Assembly (NCBI RefSeq): GCF_000275845.1
Contig: NW_006766902.1
Location: 168,557-232,556, forward strand
Direction: 5' to 3'
DNA from: Dichomitus squalens LYAD-421 SS1
Lineage: Eukaryota; Basidiomycota; Agaricomycetes; Polyporales; Polyporaceae
Length of the DNA: 64,000 nucleotides
Part shown: one piece after another, positions 1 to 10,455 of the stretch
Position numbering within the stretch: the stretch's first letter is position 1
Layout of the letters: the number at the start of each line of letters is the position of its first letter
The notes under the pieces: model-generated
What the model saw: only the letters and a program-made list of their open reading frames with translations
What the model was told of the DNA's origin: nothing
Database searches by the model: none
Made by a program: the position numbers and the translations under genes

Positions 1-1327
1 CGTACTCTGGCCCAGCACATGCCAAATCCCTTGTAGAATCCGAACAAGCCCTCCTTCGCCGTGATTTGCCGGACACAGTCCAACGCGCCCTTGAACTCGT
101 GATTCTTGTCGTTCATCAGCCTCACCTTGACAACATCTAGCAGCGGGAAGCACGTCAACATACCTTCTGCCCGAGAGACGGAGGAGATACTCACCGACCG
201 GATTCGAGGTGACCGAACAGAAGAAGCTGCACAGCGCCCCGGACAGCTTCAGTGCATCTCCTCAGCAACGGGCTCACGGCAAACAGGCTTACCCAGCAAA
301 CGTGCTTGCCACGAAGTGGAGCGGGACGCCCTCTTGCATGATCCCACGCCTCTTCAGGGACTGCTTGATCTGGTCATACGAGCATATCTGCGTCGCGGAC
401 AGCACGATGCCTCGCACCGTGGTCGGCCACACCCCGCGATACAGCGCGCGCAGACCACCAGTACCAGGCGATATCCTAGTGGCCACCGCTGCTTGCGCGC
501 CGTCTTGGTATATGGTTGCGAACGCGTGTCGCATGTTCCGGTAGGGACTGCCGTTCGGATAGTAGGCCTGCATGCGGACTGGAGGGCGCACAGACGTGAG
601 CGTTGACGCGTATTCAACAACGGAGATGACGGGCCTTTCACGAGGTCTGCGGGGTTGGCGAGGGCGCTGCCTATCGTCGCTGCGATGGACGCAGACATGA
701 TCTTCAACGGCAAGCCCTCCTTGGACAGCGCGCCCCTGCTCGCGTCATGCAATCTGGGAGGGATTCTATCAGCCCTGCTGGCATACATGGCACGCGATCC
801 GTGCGACTGACTTGTCCTTGAACAGCTCGTAGGTGCCCATGCGAATGCCGGAGTAGACGACTTCTCGGAGCATGCTTGCTGACATCCCGCCTCCAAGGCT
901 GCGAATGCCCTCTTTCCGAGCCATCTCCACGCCCACCGACCAGAACGCATTCGCGCGACCTCCCGGAGCTAGAAACACATTTCATTAGTTGCTCGCGTTC
1001 TGTTACATGGCCGGGGCATGCGTACCTTGAGTCCGAAGCTGTTGCCGGACCTTGATACTGGACGGCGTAAGCGGTCAGCGTCTGATGTACGACCAACTTG
1101 ATATTTACTTACATGTCAGTAGGATTGCATATCGCAGACGACGCCATGTCTACGGAGCATGTCCTCTTAGCATAACATGCTTCGCATGAGTCGATGTAGA
1201 CATACGTACTGGCAAATGCGGCGCCTGCGAATTTCAACGCATATTGCGTGTTCTGCCCCCGACGTTCAACCACCGCGACCTTCTCCTCACGGGGAGTTAC
1301 AGTCATCGTTGTGGACGCGGATGCCAT
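1..1327 (-). CDS. Mitochondrial carrier (SLC25 family), C-terminus beyond left edge
   Basis: This is an inner-membrane metabolite carrier of the six-helix SLC25 family. Eight exons can be joined in phase: 1210-1327, 1113-1149, 1026-1057, 812-968, 635-753, 293-578, 195-226 and 1-136. The three repeat signatures appear in order: NPTDIIKVRQQ, NPADLVKVRMQ and NPVDVVKVRL. Other carrier hallmarks are SGIRMGTYELFKD and, at the left edge, GLFGFYKGFGMCWARV. The set resembles the dicarboxylate/uncoupling-protein-like branch (SLC25A10/14/30), but the substrate cannot be read from the sequence. The start is taken at the Met before ASASTTMTV; an in-frame Met at 1435 is possible. The intron at 579-634 has a GC donor. 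Exon 293-578 carries about 14 extra residues (around AVATRISPGTGG) that carriers normally lack. The last helix lies outside the window. Confidence 0.88.
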
Positions 1328-2403
1328 TGTTGCACGAGGGGGCGTGGCCTCTGTGGGAGCGTCAGTACAGATAGGATGTGTAATGGCCGGCGGTGCCCCT
1401 TCGATGACGAAAACCTTGGACAGCTCTCCCCGCACTAGAAGTCGGAGGCGGGCACGGTATGTGGTAGCGGTAGCTCAAGAGACAATGTAGCCGGCAATGC
1501 CGCCCTCATTATACGCGGGTCCTGCGAAATCGGGATAGGCGGGCGGACGTGCTCAGATGCTTGGTCAAGTGACCGTGGCGGCCATGATCCATCTCAGGGG
1601 ACATGCGCTGTCGGCGTTCGGCTCTCCGTCCTACCGCAGACAGAGCATTGGGCACGTCGGCCAACGGGGTCGCTCTCGTTGCACTCTGCAGTGCAGCATG
1701 CGATGCGGCAAAGCAGAGAGGTTGCGAGAGATGGAGATGAATTCGGAATGGCGTGTAAGACGCGATCTTTGCGATGGTATGGCGGGGAGAAATGATTGGC
1801 TGGCACAGGTTTCCGGTCGGATAGATATGTCCTATAGGCTGCGCTGCATTGCATACCAGCCGTCAATTCGGATATGAGGAGGCATAACCAGCAGGCAGCA
1901 AGGATCGAGGGTGGCCAGTGCAGGCATAGTTGCGGCCAATTGCACGTTATGCGTTGAACAGCAGAGATCTGATAGGCGCGCATACATTCAAGTCGACGTC
2001 ACAACAACGTGCGCGCGTCGGACGCTCCCTTGTCTACCAACCATCGCACCAATATGTCTGTTGCGCCATTATAGTATCTGCGCATACGAATCGAAGAATC
2101 ATACTTAGTAACCATTGAAGCTTAGAGGCCCAGTCAGTCGGATTTCAGCTCGTACGAACCGCTTGCCTGCAGAAGTGCTCGACGGTAAGCATCTATCGCA
2201 GAACGAAGAGATTTGATTACTACGCTAAAAATACACCTGCGCTGTAGCAGTCATCATAGTAGTGCATAAGGCGTAGATGCATACTCCCACGTCCCTGCCG
2301 CGGTCCACGAATAGGAGGATGTGCATATCTGTGACGAACATCGTTGTATCAGTGTGTGCGTCGATGTCGGCCTAGGAAGAGGTGCGTACCAAGCGAAAGG
2401 CAA
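1328..2403. other. Intergenic stretch, no gene seen
   Basis: This holds the promoter side of the mitochondrial carrier and the 3' side of the coiled-coil gene. Short open frames on both strands show no recognisable domain, no phased splice sites and no tRNA-like fold. Confidence 0.5.
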
Positions 2404-3396
2404 CTACTGACTCTCGCGCTCGAGCAGGTCGTTCAAACATCGCGCGACGATGCCGACGCCGTCCTCTATCGCCTCCTTCTCCTCCTCCTTGACTCTCCCC
2501 GATAACCGCCCAAAGCGATCCGGGTGCCATCGCTTGAGCGCGTTCCGGATCTTGTCTCTCCTCGTCTCCCCTGCATGCAAAGGCGACAGCACGAACTTCG
2601 CCACCTTCGCCTCCGAGAGCTCCTCCAGCGATCTTGGCTGGGAGAACATCGGCCACGGGACGTCGCGGAACCCGAGCGTCTCTTCAGAGCTCAAGAGTTC
2701 GACCCACCGCGCCTCGTACCTCCGCCCCGCCTCGCGCTCCAGCTCCTGTCTCCTCGTCCGCATCGCCTCGCGCTCCCTCTCGCGCTTCAGCCGCTCCCGC
2801 TCCTCCTCCCCGCGCTTCCGCCGCTCGTATGCCGCCCGCTGCCTCTCCGACTCGCGCCGGTACGACTGCAGCCTCCGCAGCTCGTCCTCGATCGTGACCT
2901 CAGCGTCGCACTCCCATCGCTTCCACCGCCGCTCGGACTCGGCCCACGCCGCGGACGCCCGCCCGCGCGCGTCGGGGTGGAGGAGCAGCTCGTCGAACGC
3001 GGGGTGCCCGCGGCGGCCCGACGCCGCGAGGATGCGGAACGCGACCTGCTCGCGGCCGTCGTCGCGCGCCTGCTGCTCGTGCACCCACCGGACGGTGTCC
3101 TCGTTCTGCTCCACCATCTTGGCGATCTGCTGCTCGAGCACCCAGGCGTATGTATGCGGCATGCGCACGTACGGGTCCGTGTCCGAGGGGTCGTAGTCGT
3201 CGTAGTCGTAGTTCGAGGAGTAGGGGTTGCCCATTGTCCGCGAGCGACGCATAGACGAGTACGTCTGCTGTGAGCGGGGGGAGGCGTTGGAGGAGGAGGA
3301 AGGGAACGACGACAGTTTAGCCTCGCGAGCGTGCTTGGGTGAAAGAGAGTAGTGGCGGGGGTAGTAGGCTTGTTCGGGTGTCGGTGTGTAGAACAT
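2404..3396 (-). CDS. Coiled-coil protein with J-like C-terminus (NFKBIL1-like)
   Basis: A single-exon protein of 330 residues. The start is the Met of MFYTPTPEQAYY; the frame stays open upstream to 3633, but that part has low-complexity Arg/Ser composition and looks like 5' UTR. The N-terminus (about residues 1-70) is Ser/Tyr-rich and probably disordered, with an acidic DYDDYDPSDTDPY segment. The middle (about 150-230) is a long Arg/Glu-rich coiled coil. The C-terminus has the motif IRNALKRWHPDRF, resembling the degenerate J-like end of NF-kappa-B inhibitor-like protein 1, followed by a short helix. The HPD triplet is present, so weak Hsp70 contact is conceivable, but a full J domain is not. 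Function is unknown; the family call rests on the C-terminal motif and architecture only. The long plus-strand frames opposite are GC-rich shadows. Confidence 0.75.
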   Translation of the reverse strand: MFYTPTPEQAYYPRHYSLSPKHAREAKLSSFPSSSSNASPRSQQTYSSMRRSRTMGNPYSSNYDYDDYDPSDTDPYVRMPHTYAWVLEQQIAKMVEQNEDTVRWVHEQQARDDGREQVAFRILAASGRRGHPAFDELLLHPDARGRASAAWAESERRWKRWECDAEVTIEDELRRLQSYRRESERQRAAYERRKRGEEERERLKREREREAMRTRRQELEREAGRRYEARWVELLSSEETLGFRDVPWPMFSQPRSLEELSEAKVAKFVLSPLHAGETRRDKIRNALKRWHPDRFGRLSGRVKEEEKEAIEDGVGIVARCLNDLLERESQ

Positions 3397-4527
3397 GATG
3401 GCTGCTCGATAGCGATCAGCGAGACAAAGGAAGATAAGTTCGTGCAACGAGCGAGCGCGACTCGGGGACACAGAGAAGGTGTGAAGTGCTCGAGCTCGCG
3501 AGGGACGCGTAGCGAGAAGTGATGGAGAGTGGGCACCTACGAGCAGATCATATGTACCTCCCCGGAAGGCCGGTCGCGGGCTGAAATGCAGCGGCCGCTG
3601 CGTTCGCAAGCCACGAGTGCGCTCACAAAACATATCGTGTTAGGGGTGCTGCACCTGCGCGTCTCTTCGATGTCTCTCGCCTCCTTGTCTCCTCGTGCCC
3701 GAAATGGCATTCTTGCCGCGTTGGGCTGCTATCTCTGTGCCCCCTCCCCGGTCCTGTCCGCCTCTTCCGCTCCGTGCTCCTTTATGAACGCGTTCTAGCT
3801 GCTTGCAGTGCTGCAGGATGCACAGTTTGACCTTGACCGCGGGCCCCATTCAGGCTCTCGGAACGGTGCGATCTATTCAGCTGCAATCCTTTATGTCCCG
3901 GCGTTACCGTTACCGCTACCGCAGTTGCCCTATTCCCTGAGCATAATGTGCCAACCTTGTATGGGTTCTTTGTCTTCCTACGAGCCCAGCTCCTCGATAC
4001 GTCACCACGCATCAGCTGTACAAGATCTGACATTAGTCTGATAGCGTCCTTGGGTTCGAAGGGGAAGTGTAACCTTCAAATAGGCAGCGGTTTCGTAAAA
4101 CGGGTGAGGAGTAGCTCATACTCAGATGCGTGCTGACCGTCACGCAGCACGCCCACGAGCCTCAAGGCTCGCGGCGAAGTGGGCGTTGCTTCCCGATCTG
4201 GCCGCGAGGCAGCTGCATGTCATGTAGCGTGGTGGCCGGACGTGGGACCGCTCATGATCGCATTCGCACTCTCTTGCGTCAGGCGCCTGCCGCATACCCC
4301 GATACTACGCGGAATGAAAGCTCGAGGGGAAGCGCTAAAAAGATCGACGGACGTGCCATCGCCTACGAGCGCAGAGACTACACATACTAGTACAGTAAAA
4401 TGCAGGGAGTCAGCAGGCTGACTGAAAGGAACATGAAGCAAGGTATAGGGCAATGCGTCCTACACTAATTGGGCGTATGGTTCTCGTGTCTAGCGCGGCC
4501 GGACGGCAGTGCTCACCATCCATTCTC
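3397..4527. other. Intergenic stretch, no gene seen
   Basis: Promoter side of the coiled-coil gene and downstream side of the DUF6534 exons. Only short, unrelated open frames are present, none with domain features. Confidence 0.5.
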
Positions 4528-5453
4528 TCAAACCGGTGACACGGCGTCCTTCCTCTCGGACGCCTGTGATACAGCTCCCCGTATGTCATCTTCTAAGCCA
4601 AAGTCGACCGTCTTGTCCACAGTGATCTGCACCTGCTCGATTGGGCAACGTCAGCGCCGAGGTGAGCAAAAGTTTCCCGCCATGCTACTTACTGCAGTAT
4701 GGAAGTTGACGGGGTCGACGTGCTTGAACGATAGTACGTCAGCTGACGGAACGCGAGCAAGATAGACATTGTAGCATACCGAACTGTGGCCGCTACCAGA
4801 TTGCGAGACTGACCGATCTCGCAAGACCTTGCGCGTGTTCATTCTAAAGGTGTTCGAATGCCGGATCAGAATGCGCACATTTGAAGAGGCTGACAAACCT
4901 GGGTCTCGGTACTTACGAAGCGAGCAATGAGCTCGTGTAGACTATCGGAGGCATTATGGGCCGGATCTCAACGTCAGAACCAGAGCGGGGGAAGAAACGA
5001 GGCGCGCACGCTTGCTGATAGCGAAGTGCAGTCCAAGATAGATCTATACATGCGGCTTCGCCAGCCACTGGAAAGCACAATGGGCGCAGTCAGCGCGCGT
5101 CTCGCTGCCATGCGTGGCCCCTTAAGATAGGAGACTCGGTACTTACGAAGACCAGCGAAATGACCGTGGTCACGCTTGAAGGGATTGCGTTAGCGGAGGG
5201 CATAGACGCGGAGAGCATGCGTCACGCACGAGGTGGGCAAGCCGGTCTCGAGCGCGACTGAGTCCAATATATGATTTAACCTGGGGAGTAAAGTTTGAGT
5301 GTTCTGGATGAAATTAACGGGGGGACGGCGTACCTTCCGGTGCCTGTGCAACTGCTACGCAGGTAAAGTTAGAGTTCGGTGGTGATGAAGAAGTCTACGA
5401 CACAAGACAGGACGAGTCGAAGAGTGAAGAAGCTCTACGATGCAATAATAATC
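4528..5453 (-). pseudogene. DUF6534 membrane-protein gene, 3' exons only resolved
   Basis: Nine short exons join in phase: 5414-5453, 5334-5343, 5230-5280, 5147-5174, 5050-5067, 4917-4966, 4780-4843, 4693-4722 and 4528-4635. They encode LLHSSTRTG, then LNHILDSVALETGLPTS, then SVTTVISLVFWLAKPH, then TSSLLASMNTRKVLRDR and a polar tail ending AVSPV-stop. This order matches the C-terminal half of DUF6534 proteins, multi-spanning membrane proteins of Agaricomycetes whose hallmark is a conserved S/N-SLLA-x-hydrophobic-N-x-R-x-x-LR segment after the last helix. I could not find the N-terminal helices (the LQTY/YYK region) upstream to about 6 kb. The copy is therefore either 5'-truncated or has unresolved exons, and I label it a relic. 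One exon is only 10 nt. Introns have good GT-AG ends and CTGAC/CTAAC branch sites, so any decay is recent. Confidence 0.6.
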
Positions 5454-6734
5454 CTGGCAAACTGTCAGACTGTGGATTCAACGTCGCGGACGCGGAGCGT
5501 CCGCTGCAGGAAGCCATCGAGGATCTATGCGGCGCGATGAGAAGTTACAAGGAGATCCCACTCGGACAAGATGCTTTGCCCTGCGACGCGACCGGACTGT
5601 TTTGTGACTCCGTCAACTTGTTCCACTTGACCTAGATGATATGACTCTCAGACATGCTCCTTCCTTAGGAAGTGCTTGGGCCAAGGTAGCCCTCTCCAGA
5701 GCATGAAGCAAGAAACGCGGAGCAGTGATCAGACATACGAAATGCCGCAGGGATCTACAAGAAAATGATTGACGAAAGAGGAAGAAAGGAGAGCGCAACG
5801 ACGCGACACTGTCGTGACGGCTCAGGCAGACAGCGAGGAGACACATCAGGTCAGATCCAATGGCAGGTGAAGGAGAGAAGGCAACCACTGACCGTCTGCC
5901 GACACCGCCCGCGGCCGAAGCGTGGGGAGTCAGGTCACAACATGGACACGTGACCGCGGTGGAAGCACGAACGTCGAATTACGCACATTGAAAGGCACTG
6001 GAAGTGCCGCGACACTGGGTACCCATTATGTCCGCTTTCAATGCTGAGAACGGCGTGAAAACTAAATTTCGCGCCACAAACTGCTTACGAAGTGCGTCAG
6101 CCTGAGAGCCAGACTCGCGATCTGGGCGAAAGCGTCGGGCAGTGTTTGCCACATTATCCTTTGTCTCATCAGCAAAAATGTATAAATGTTGCCGGATATT
6201 ACCCACCCGGGCCCACCCAGGCAATCGCAAAAATATCATGCAACATGTAAGGCATATTGGGCGCACCTTGTCAGGTTTCCATCCTAGCCCAATAACCCCG
6301 AATAGGTTGGCAGAGCAGGCAATATACAGAAATACCAGGCAATACCGGCGAGATCTCGCGGGTATTGCCCGGTATGGTCAGTATGGCACCCGCTTGCAAT
6401 GACAGCGATCGAGCGCCGTACCTCCCTCAATTGCCCGGGATTGTGTTCGTTGCGAGATGGGGCAACCCTGAGAAGCCCGTGCAGTATAGGGCAACAGCCT
6501 GTCGATGTTGCCAGATATTTCCATACCTTGCCTCGGATTCTCAGTGTTAGGCGGTGAAAAGAGATGTCGTATAACATCATATATACACTGGGATCGGAGA
6601 GAATGCGTGGGCGAGAAATATATTGCGGAAGAAACAATCACAGACAAGCTACACATACAAGACAATCGCAGAAGCTTACAAGATGTTCGCCCGCAAGGAA
6701 GCCGGATTGAACGTAGTCGGCAAGTGGGGATGGA
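5454..6734. other. Intergenic stretch with palindrome and decayed sequence
   Basis: No intact gene is seen. The 5' part is where the missing DUF6534 exons would be expected; no transmembrane-type exon was recognised. The 6180-6560 part is rich in GGCAATA/GGGCAA-like words and contains a 44-bp palindrome. A plus-strand stretch at about 6604-6775 reads like protein (TIAEAYKMFARKEAGL, then WGWRRVNAALSAVT) but belongs to no family I recognise. Confidence 0.5.
6332..6375. repeat. Near-perfect 44-bp palindrome
   Basis: The left arm starts ATACCAGGCAATACC and the right arm ends GGTATTGCCCGGTAT. The two 22-nt halves pair at all but two positions, around a central GAGATCTC core. On single strands it would form a stem of about 20 bp with almost no loop. 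No transposase lies nearby. Confidence 0.8.
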
Positions 6735-7663
6735 GACGCGTCAACGCTGCGTTATCCGCAGTCACTCATGATGACTTCAATTATCATAATCTCGTTAGCT
6801 CCCACGAAACCGCTCACGTCGGCAGAATATATCAATTGAGAGACGATGGCGCTGCGCATGGTTCCTTCAGAAGCTGCCAATGATACAGTGATTGAAGCCT
6901 ACCTCACAAAGATCATCGACACGCCGACGCCGCCAAGGTGCTCGAAAACGCCAGTAGTGGGGATATTATCATGCCGTCTGATGATGCACTCGTCAAAGAA
7001 AGGCCGACTGGGCGCGTCACATGACAAGGTACTCACAAGAAATGCCATCCAAGATGTTGAGGAGAGCGTCCAGTATAGCGGCGGGTATAGATCTCAGGGC
7101 ATCCGTCGCTACGGGTGCGGACTTCCTCGCTATTTGAATGGTGAAGTCCTTTACCGCACCCCGCGCGCTCCGCTTGCCAGCAGCCTCTGGTTGCGGGTCG
7201 CCGTTCATATGATACGTCCGGTGATTGGCCTCAAGGTCTGACAGGAGGGGCTCATTCCCGTCCGAGGTCTCGCGGTCGGGTTCTTCGCGGGCATGTGATG
7301 CGCCCTCGGATGTAACAAACTGTTCACCTACCATGGACAGCGACCTCCACATCCTGCCTGGCCGCTCTAATGTGTGCGTCAGTAGCTGCGACTCTGTGAT
7401 GCCGACGTTGCACCTGAAGGAGCTTCGCTGTCATGATGCGCGAGAAGGAGGAAGAGGGCGGAGCGTTGGGACATCCCTGGTTGCTCGCACAGGGCTGTGG
7501 CTCCGGGGTGCTGCGTAGAGAGCGTGGATGTGGAGGCGTCGAGGTCGCTGGCGTCTTCCCTAGGTCTGAGTGAAGTCACTGAAGGCGCGGCAGATGCGGG
7601 CAGGAGGTCTGCCGCAGTGCGCGTGTGGAGGGGTGGACGCGAGGTCGGGGAAGAGGAACGCAC
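6735..7663 (-). pseudogene. Sulphate permease-like (SulP, Ygr125w-type) relic
   Basis: Three exons match the N-terminal part of fungal SulP transporters of the vacuolar Ygr125w type. Exon 7037 to about 7325 has an acidic tail region with EPLLSDLE, then AAILDALLNILDGIS. Exon 6903-6977 continues YGMII and then, one frame over, TTGVFEHLGGVGVSMIFVS. The exon ending at 6851 gives AIVSQLIYSADVSGFVGANE and then IMIIEVI before a stop near 6740. Splice sites and phases fit (introns 6978-7036 and 6852-6902), but exon 6903-6977 is one nucleotide short, so the frame breaks around 6957-6963. The canonical GG and GS pairs of VYS-x-GGSGF-x-GANGSM are replaced. All later helices and the STAS domain are missing. 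A Ser/Thr/Pro-rich open stretch at 7379-7663 is the probable N-terminal leader. I infer a dead, truncated copy. Confidence 0.65.
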
Positions 7664-8160
7664 TCACAAGGACAAAATTCCGAGGAGCGACATCGACCAA
7701 GAACGACTTGTGCTAAGGATCACTGGAGATCTTCACTGTCAATGAGTGAAGTGTAGGTGTTTTTCATGGGCAATATGTTAGTGAAGGGGTGCATATATGC
7801 GCCCAAAAGACGTTGAGAGCCTACTAGATTGCTATACGATGGCCTATTGAACTCGGCGGCAAGCGTGGGCGTTGGTGGAACATCAAGTTATGTTTCTTGA
7901 GGCATTGAATTTTGTGAGAAGGGAGATGATAGTGGGGCGAAGGGAAGATGGACATGACGTTCTTTTGTACATGGACGCTCTTTATAGCGTGAAGGTGAAG
8001 AGCTTGTGAAGCGTGTGGGCGCCTACACGTTGGACGCGCTCGCCGTGATCAGCATATTCACCTCGTCCTCGCCTTCACCTCCTCATCTCTCGTCGGCCAC
8101 ACTGCTACAATCCCGTCGACTAAATCTGTATGCTCATCGGAATCCTCCTCCTGTAAGCAT
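7664..8160. other. Intergenic stretch, no gene seen
   Basis: Moderately AT-rich sequence with short G-rich runs. No open frame with domain character, repeat or RNA gene was recognised. Confidence 0.45.
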
Positions 8161-8200
8161 CCGGGACGACAGCAGCTAGTTCTGAGGTCGGACTTGGGCC

Positions 8201-8640
8201 TCAGATAGCAGCATCTCTATCGTTGATTGAATGCCTCCCGTCACCTTCCCAGCACGGCCTGCGTCGTTCGGTGGCGAGCTCGCTGAAACGCTCCTGAGGT
8301 ATGTGGTCCCGCTTCCGTTCTTTACGTCTTCTTGCCCCATCATCCAGGATCTTGAGGGACGTATCTCGAAGCACTCGGAGTATGACGCCATCCAGGGCTT
8401 TGAGGTGCGGCTCGACATTATTCAGAGCCTGCTTGGCGGTTTCGGCGTTGTGATGGGACTTCGCGAGGGGATACGTTTGAGCGAGACCGAACATCAGGTT
8501 TCCCCCGTCAAGTAAGAACATCGGGTCATCGAGGAGGCTGGACAGGGTCCTTCGATTCACAAGAAGAAACTGGTACGTTGCTGACTTGCTACCGATCCAA
8601 AATAGCGATCGTTCCTGACCCTGTCCATTACACAGTGTCT
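8201..8640 (-). CDS. Hypothetical coding-like frame
   Basis: The minus-strand frame 8201-8560, extendable upstream with TYQFLLVNRRTLSSLL, reads like real protein: DDPMFLLDGGNLMFGL, then AETAKQALNNVEPHLKALDG, with alternating hydrophobic and polar residues. I do not recognise a family. The 3' third becomes Arg/Lys-rich, as if the true exon ended around 8330. No convincing start or splice partner was found, so this may be a gene fragment. It sits just upstream of the SulP relic on the same strand, but the sequences look unrelated. Confidence 0.25.
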
Positions 8641-9999
8641 CACTTGCAACCCGTATGCGACTCAGCCACGCTCAGAGACCTAGTCCTCCGCACCCTCTAA
8701 CCCCGAAGACCTTCACGAACGGTACACGTTTACACAAGCCCCTCAGTCGCACATCCAGTCAAGTAGATGCACCTGGTCCAGCCCCCATCCGATCAACGAG
8801 CTGGCTCTCCGTTGTCAACAGGATCTACGGTGCTGGGTGAGGGCGAGTAGCAAGCTCCATTTACGACCTGTTCACTCGGGGCCATAGGACCTCATCCGTC
8901 TTTACAGTACGTTCTCGCCCACCGGGTTCTTACTGTGAATCATGGGGGAAGTATGACAAGTGCAAGCCATGTGATGCTTCGGCGTACTCATCACAGCTTC
9001 TGACAACGCGCATTACACCGCCAACCATCATTTCGACAGCGACAATGGACAATCGCAGAGTGACGGTGATGCCTCTCTCGGACCGGAAGGGCCTATGGAC
9101 GAGGACGTGCTGGGACTGGCTCGTGTGTACTATTGCTATACAGTTAACACAACGTAGTTTCAAAGAATTGTCCGCTCACTCACCGAGAAGGGAATGAGAT
9201 ACGTTGCAAACCGCGACCAAACTCATCAAGTTTCCGTGATCTGCTCATGAGGTATTATACATCATTGTGCGGACGTGTGATATCATGGGAGCCAGAGCAT
9301 ATATTGTGCCGTCATGCAATCTTACCACAAGTCTCGCCTGGTATTGTGAGTATTGTGCGTACAGGCCCCCTTGGATCCCATATCGGGTGCTCGCGCGGTC
9401 TCGCGCCGTAAACGGCGCTTAGGGCACCACCTACAATCTTGGACGACATTTTTACACTTTTGCTGATGCTTCCCTTGTATCGCCTTCATGGTGTGGTTCC
9501 GGGCCTCCCGTAATATCTATTTATTACAAGAGGGTTCTGGCTTAAGCATATGATTGCACCTATTGATCTAGTTAGTCCACAGCCGGCAGATCTGTGTCCC
9601 ATTGCGAAAGGGTGCTCATACCGCCGTCCTCGCAAGTGCTATGATGCGCCCTATGGCCACATCGTACTCATGACTTGGAGGAAACACGCACTCCACCATT
9701 TACTAGATTAATCGCCCGTTTATCCCGAGCAAGCTCGATATAGTTCTACACAATCTAGCCAACAAACACCGTGTATGTCACTCTCATGTAATCTGAAGCG
9801 GCGAAATAAACCCAATTGAGATAACCTCTATCGCTGAACCACGTATATAGGCTACAGCACCCCCAAAGAAAGCGTGAAATACTGTACATGACCGTTAGCA
9901 CGCTGAGACTGGGACCTGACGATAGCGACAAGACTCGCTGAGTCGGCCCAGATATGATGAACCCATCGCCCAGCACGGGTCTCACATCAAGAGACAGCA
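8641..9999. other. Intergenic stretch, no gene seen
   Basis: Contains a 61-codon plus-strand frame (8655-8840) with a Pro/Thr-rich start and WLSVVNRIYGAG at its end, followed by a GTGAGG donor-like site; no partner exon was found. The rest shows only short frames. Confidence 0.4.
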
Positions 10000-10455
10000 C
10001 TAGATGTCCCCATTTTCCCAAGCCTCGGAGAGCCCGTACATGTGGGACCGGAGCTTGTCAAACGAGAGGTTATACTCGATAGCGAAGCCCTGCTGCCTGA
10101 GCTCGCGGAGCGCAGTCCAGACCCAATTTTGAGAATTCCACTCCGGATCGTGACGGACGATGGGGATTTCGGACAAGATCTTTTCGAACTGGTCTATGGA
10201 CTCGACTGGGATGCGGCCGACGGCAAGTGAACCGCGCCACAAATCGTGGCGGAGAGGAATGTCCCGCTGTGCCTCGTAGCAGAATGTATCGACATTGCCG
10301 GCGACGTTATAGGCATTCCCTATTGGCCGCAAGTGAGAGCCGGAGGTTTTGAAGGTGAGTGCCCAGTGGAGCGGTCGAGTTTTGCCCTCGGAGTCTGTGC
10401 CTCGGCTCCATTGGGTCACGTGGAGGACTATTTGGGAGTTGTGGTCTGACAACAT
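10000..10455 (-). CDS. Small DUF6914-like protein
   Basis: A 151-residue single-exon protein starting at MLSDHNSQIVLHVTQW; the frame stays open further upstream, but this Met follows a normal fungal start context and begins the conserved part. Recognisable blocks in order are RPLHWALTF (about residue 26), YNVAGNVDTFCYE, WRGSLAVGRIP, and IPIVRHDPEWNSQNWVWTALREL (about residues 95-120). This pattern (an HWAL strand, then a G-x-V-G-x-I strand, then a [IV]P[IV]-x-x-[DN]-x-[ED]W-[NS]-C-x-W[VT] block) is typical of a basidiomycete-expanded small-protein family I associate with DUF6914. In this copy the block's usual Cys is Gln (NSQNW). Function is unknown; no membrane segment or signal peptide is seen. 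Confidence 0.65.
   Translation of the reverse strand: MLSDHNSQIVLHVTQWSRGTDSEGKTRPLHWALTFKTSGSHLRPIGNAYNVAGNVDTFCYEAQRDIPLRHDLWRGSLAVGRIPVESIDQFEKILSEIPIVRHDPEWNSQNWVWTALRELRQQGFAIEYNLSFDKLRSHMYGLSEAWENGDI

Noticed and set aside
2524..3273. 249-codon plus-strand frame opposite the coiled-coil gene
   Set aside because: The Arg/Leu/Pro-rich composition is the expected antisense of an Arg/Glu-rich coiled coil.
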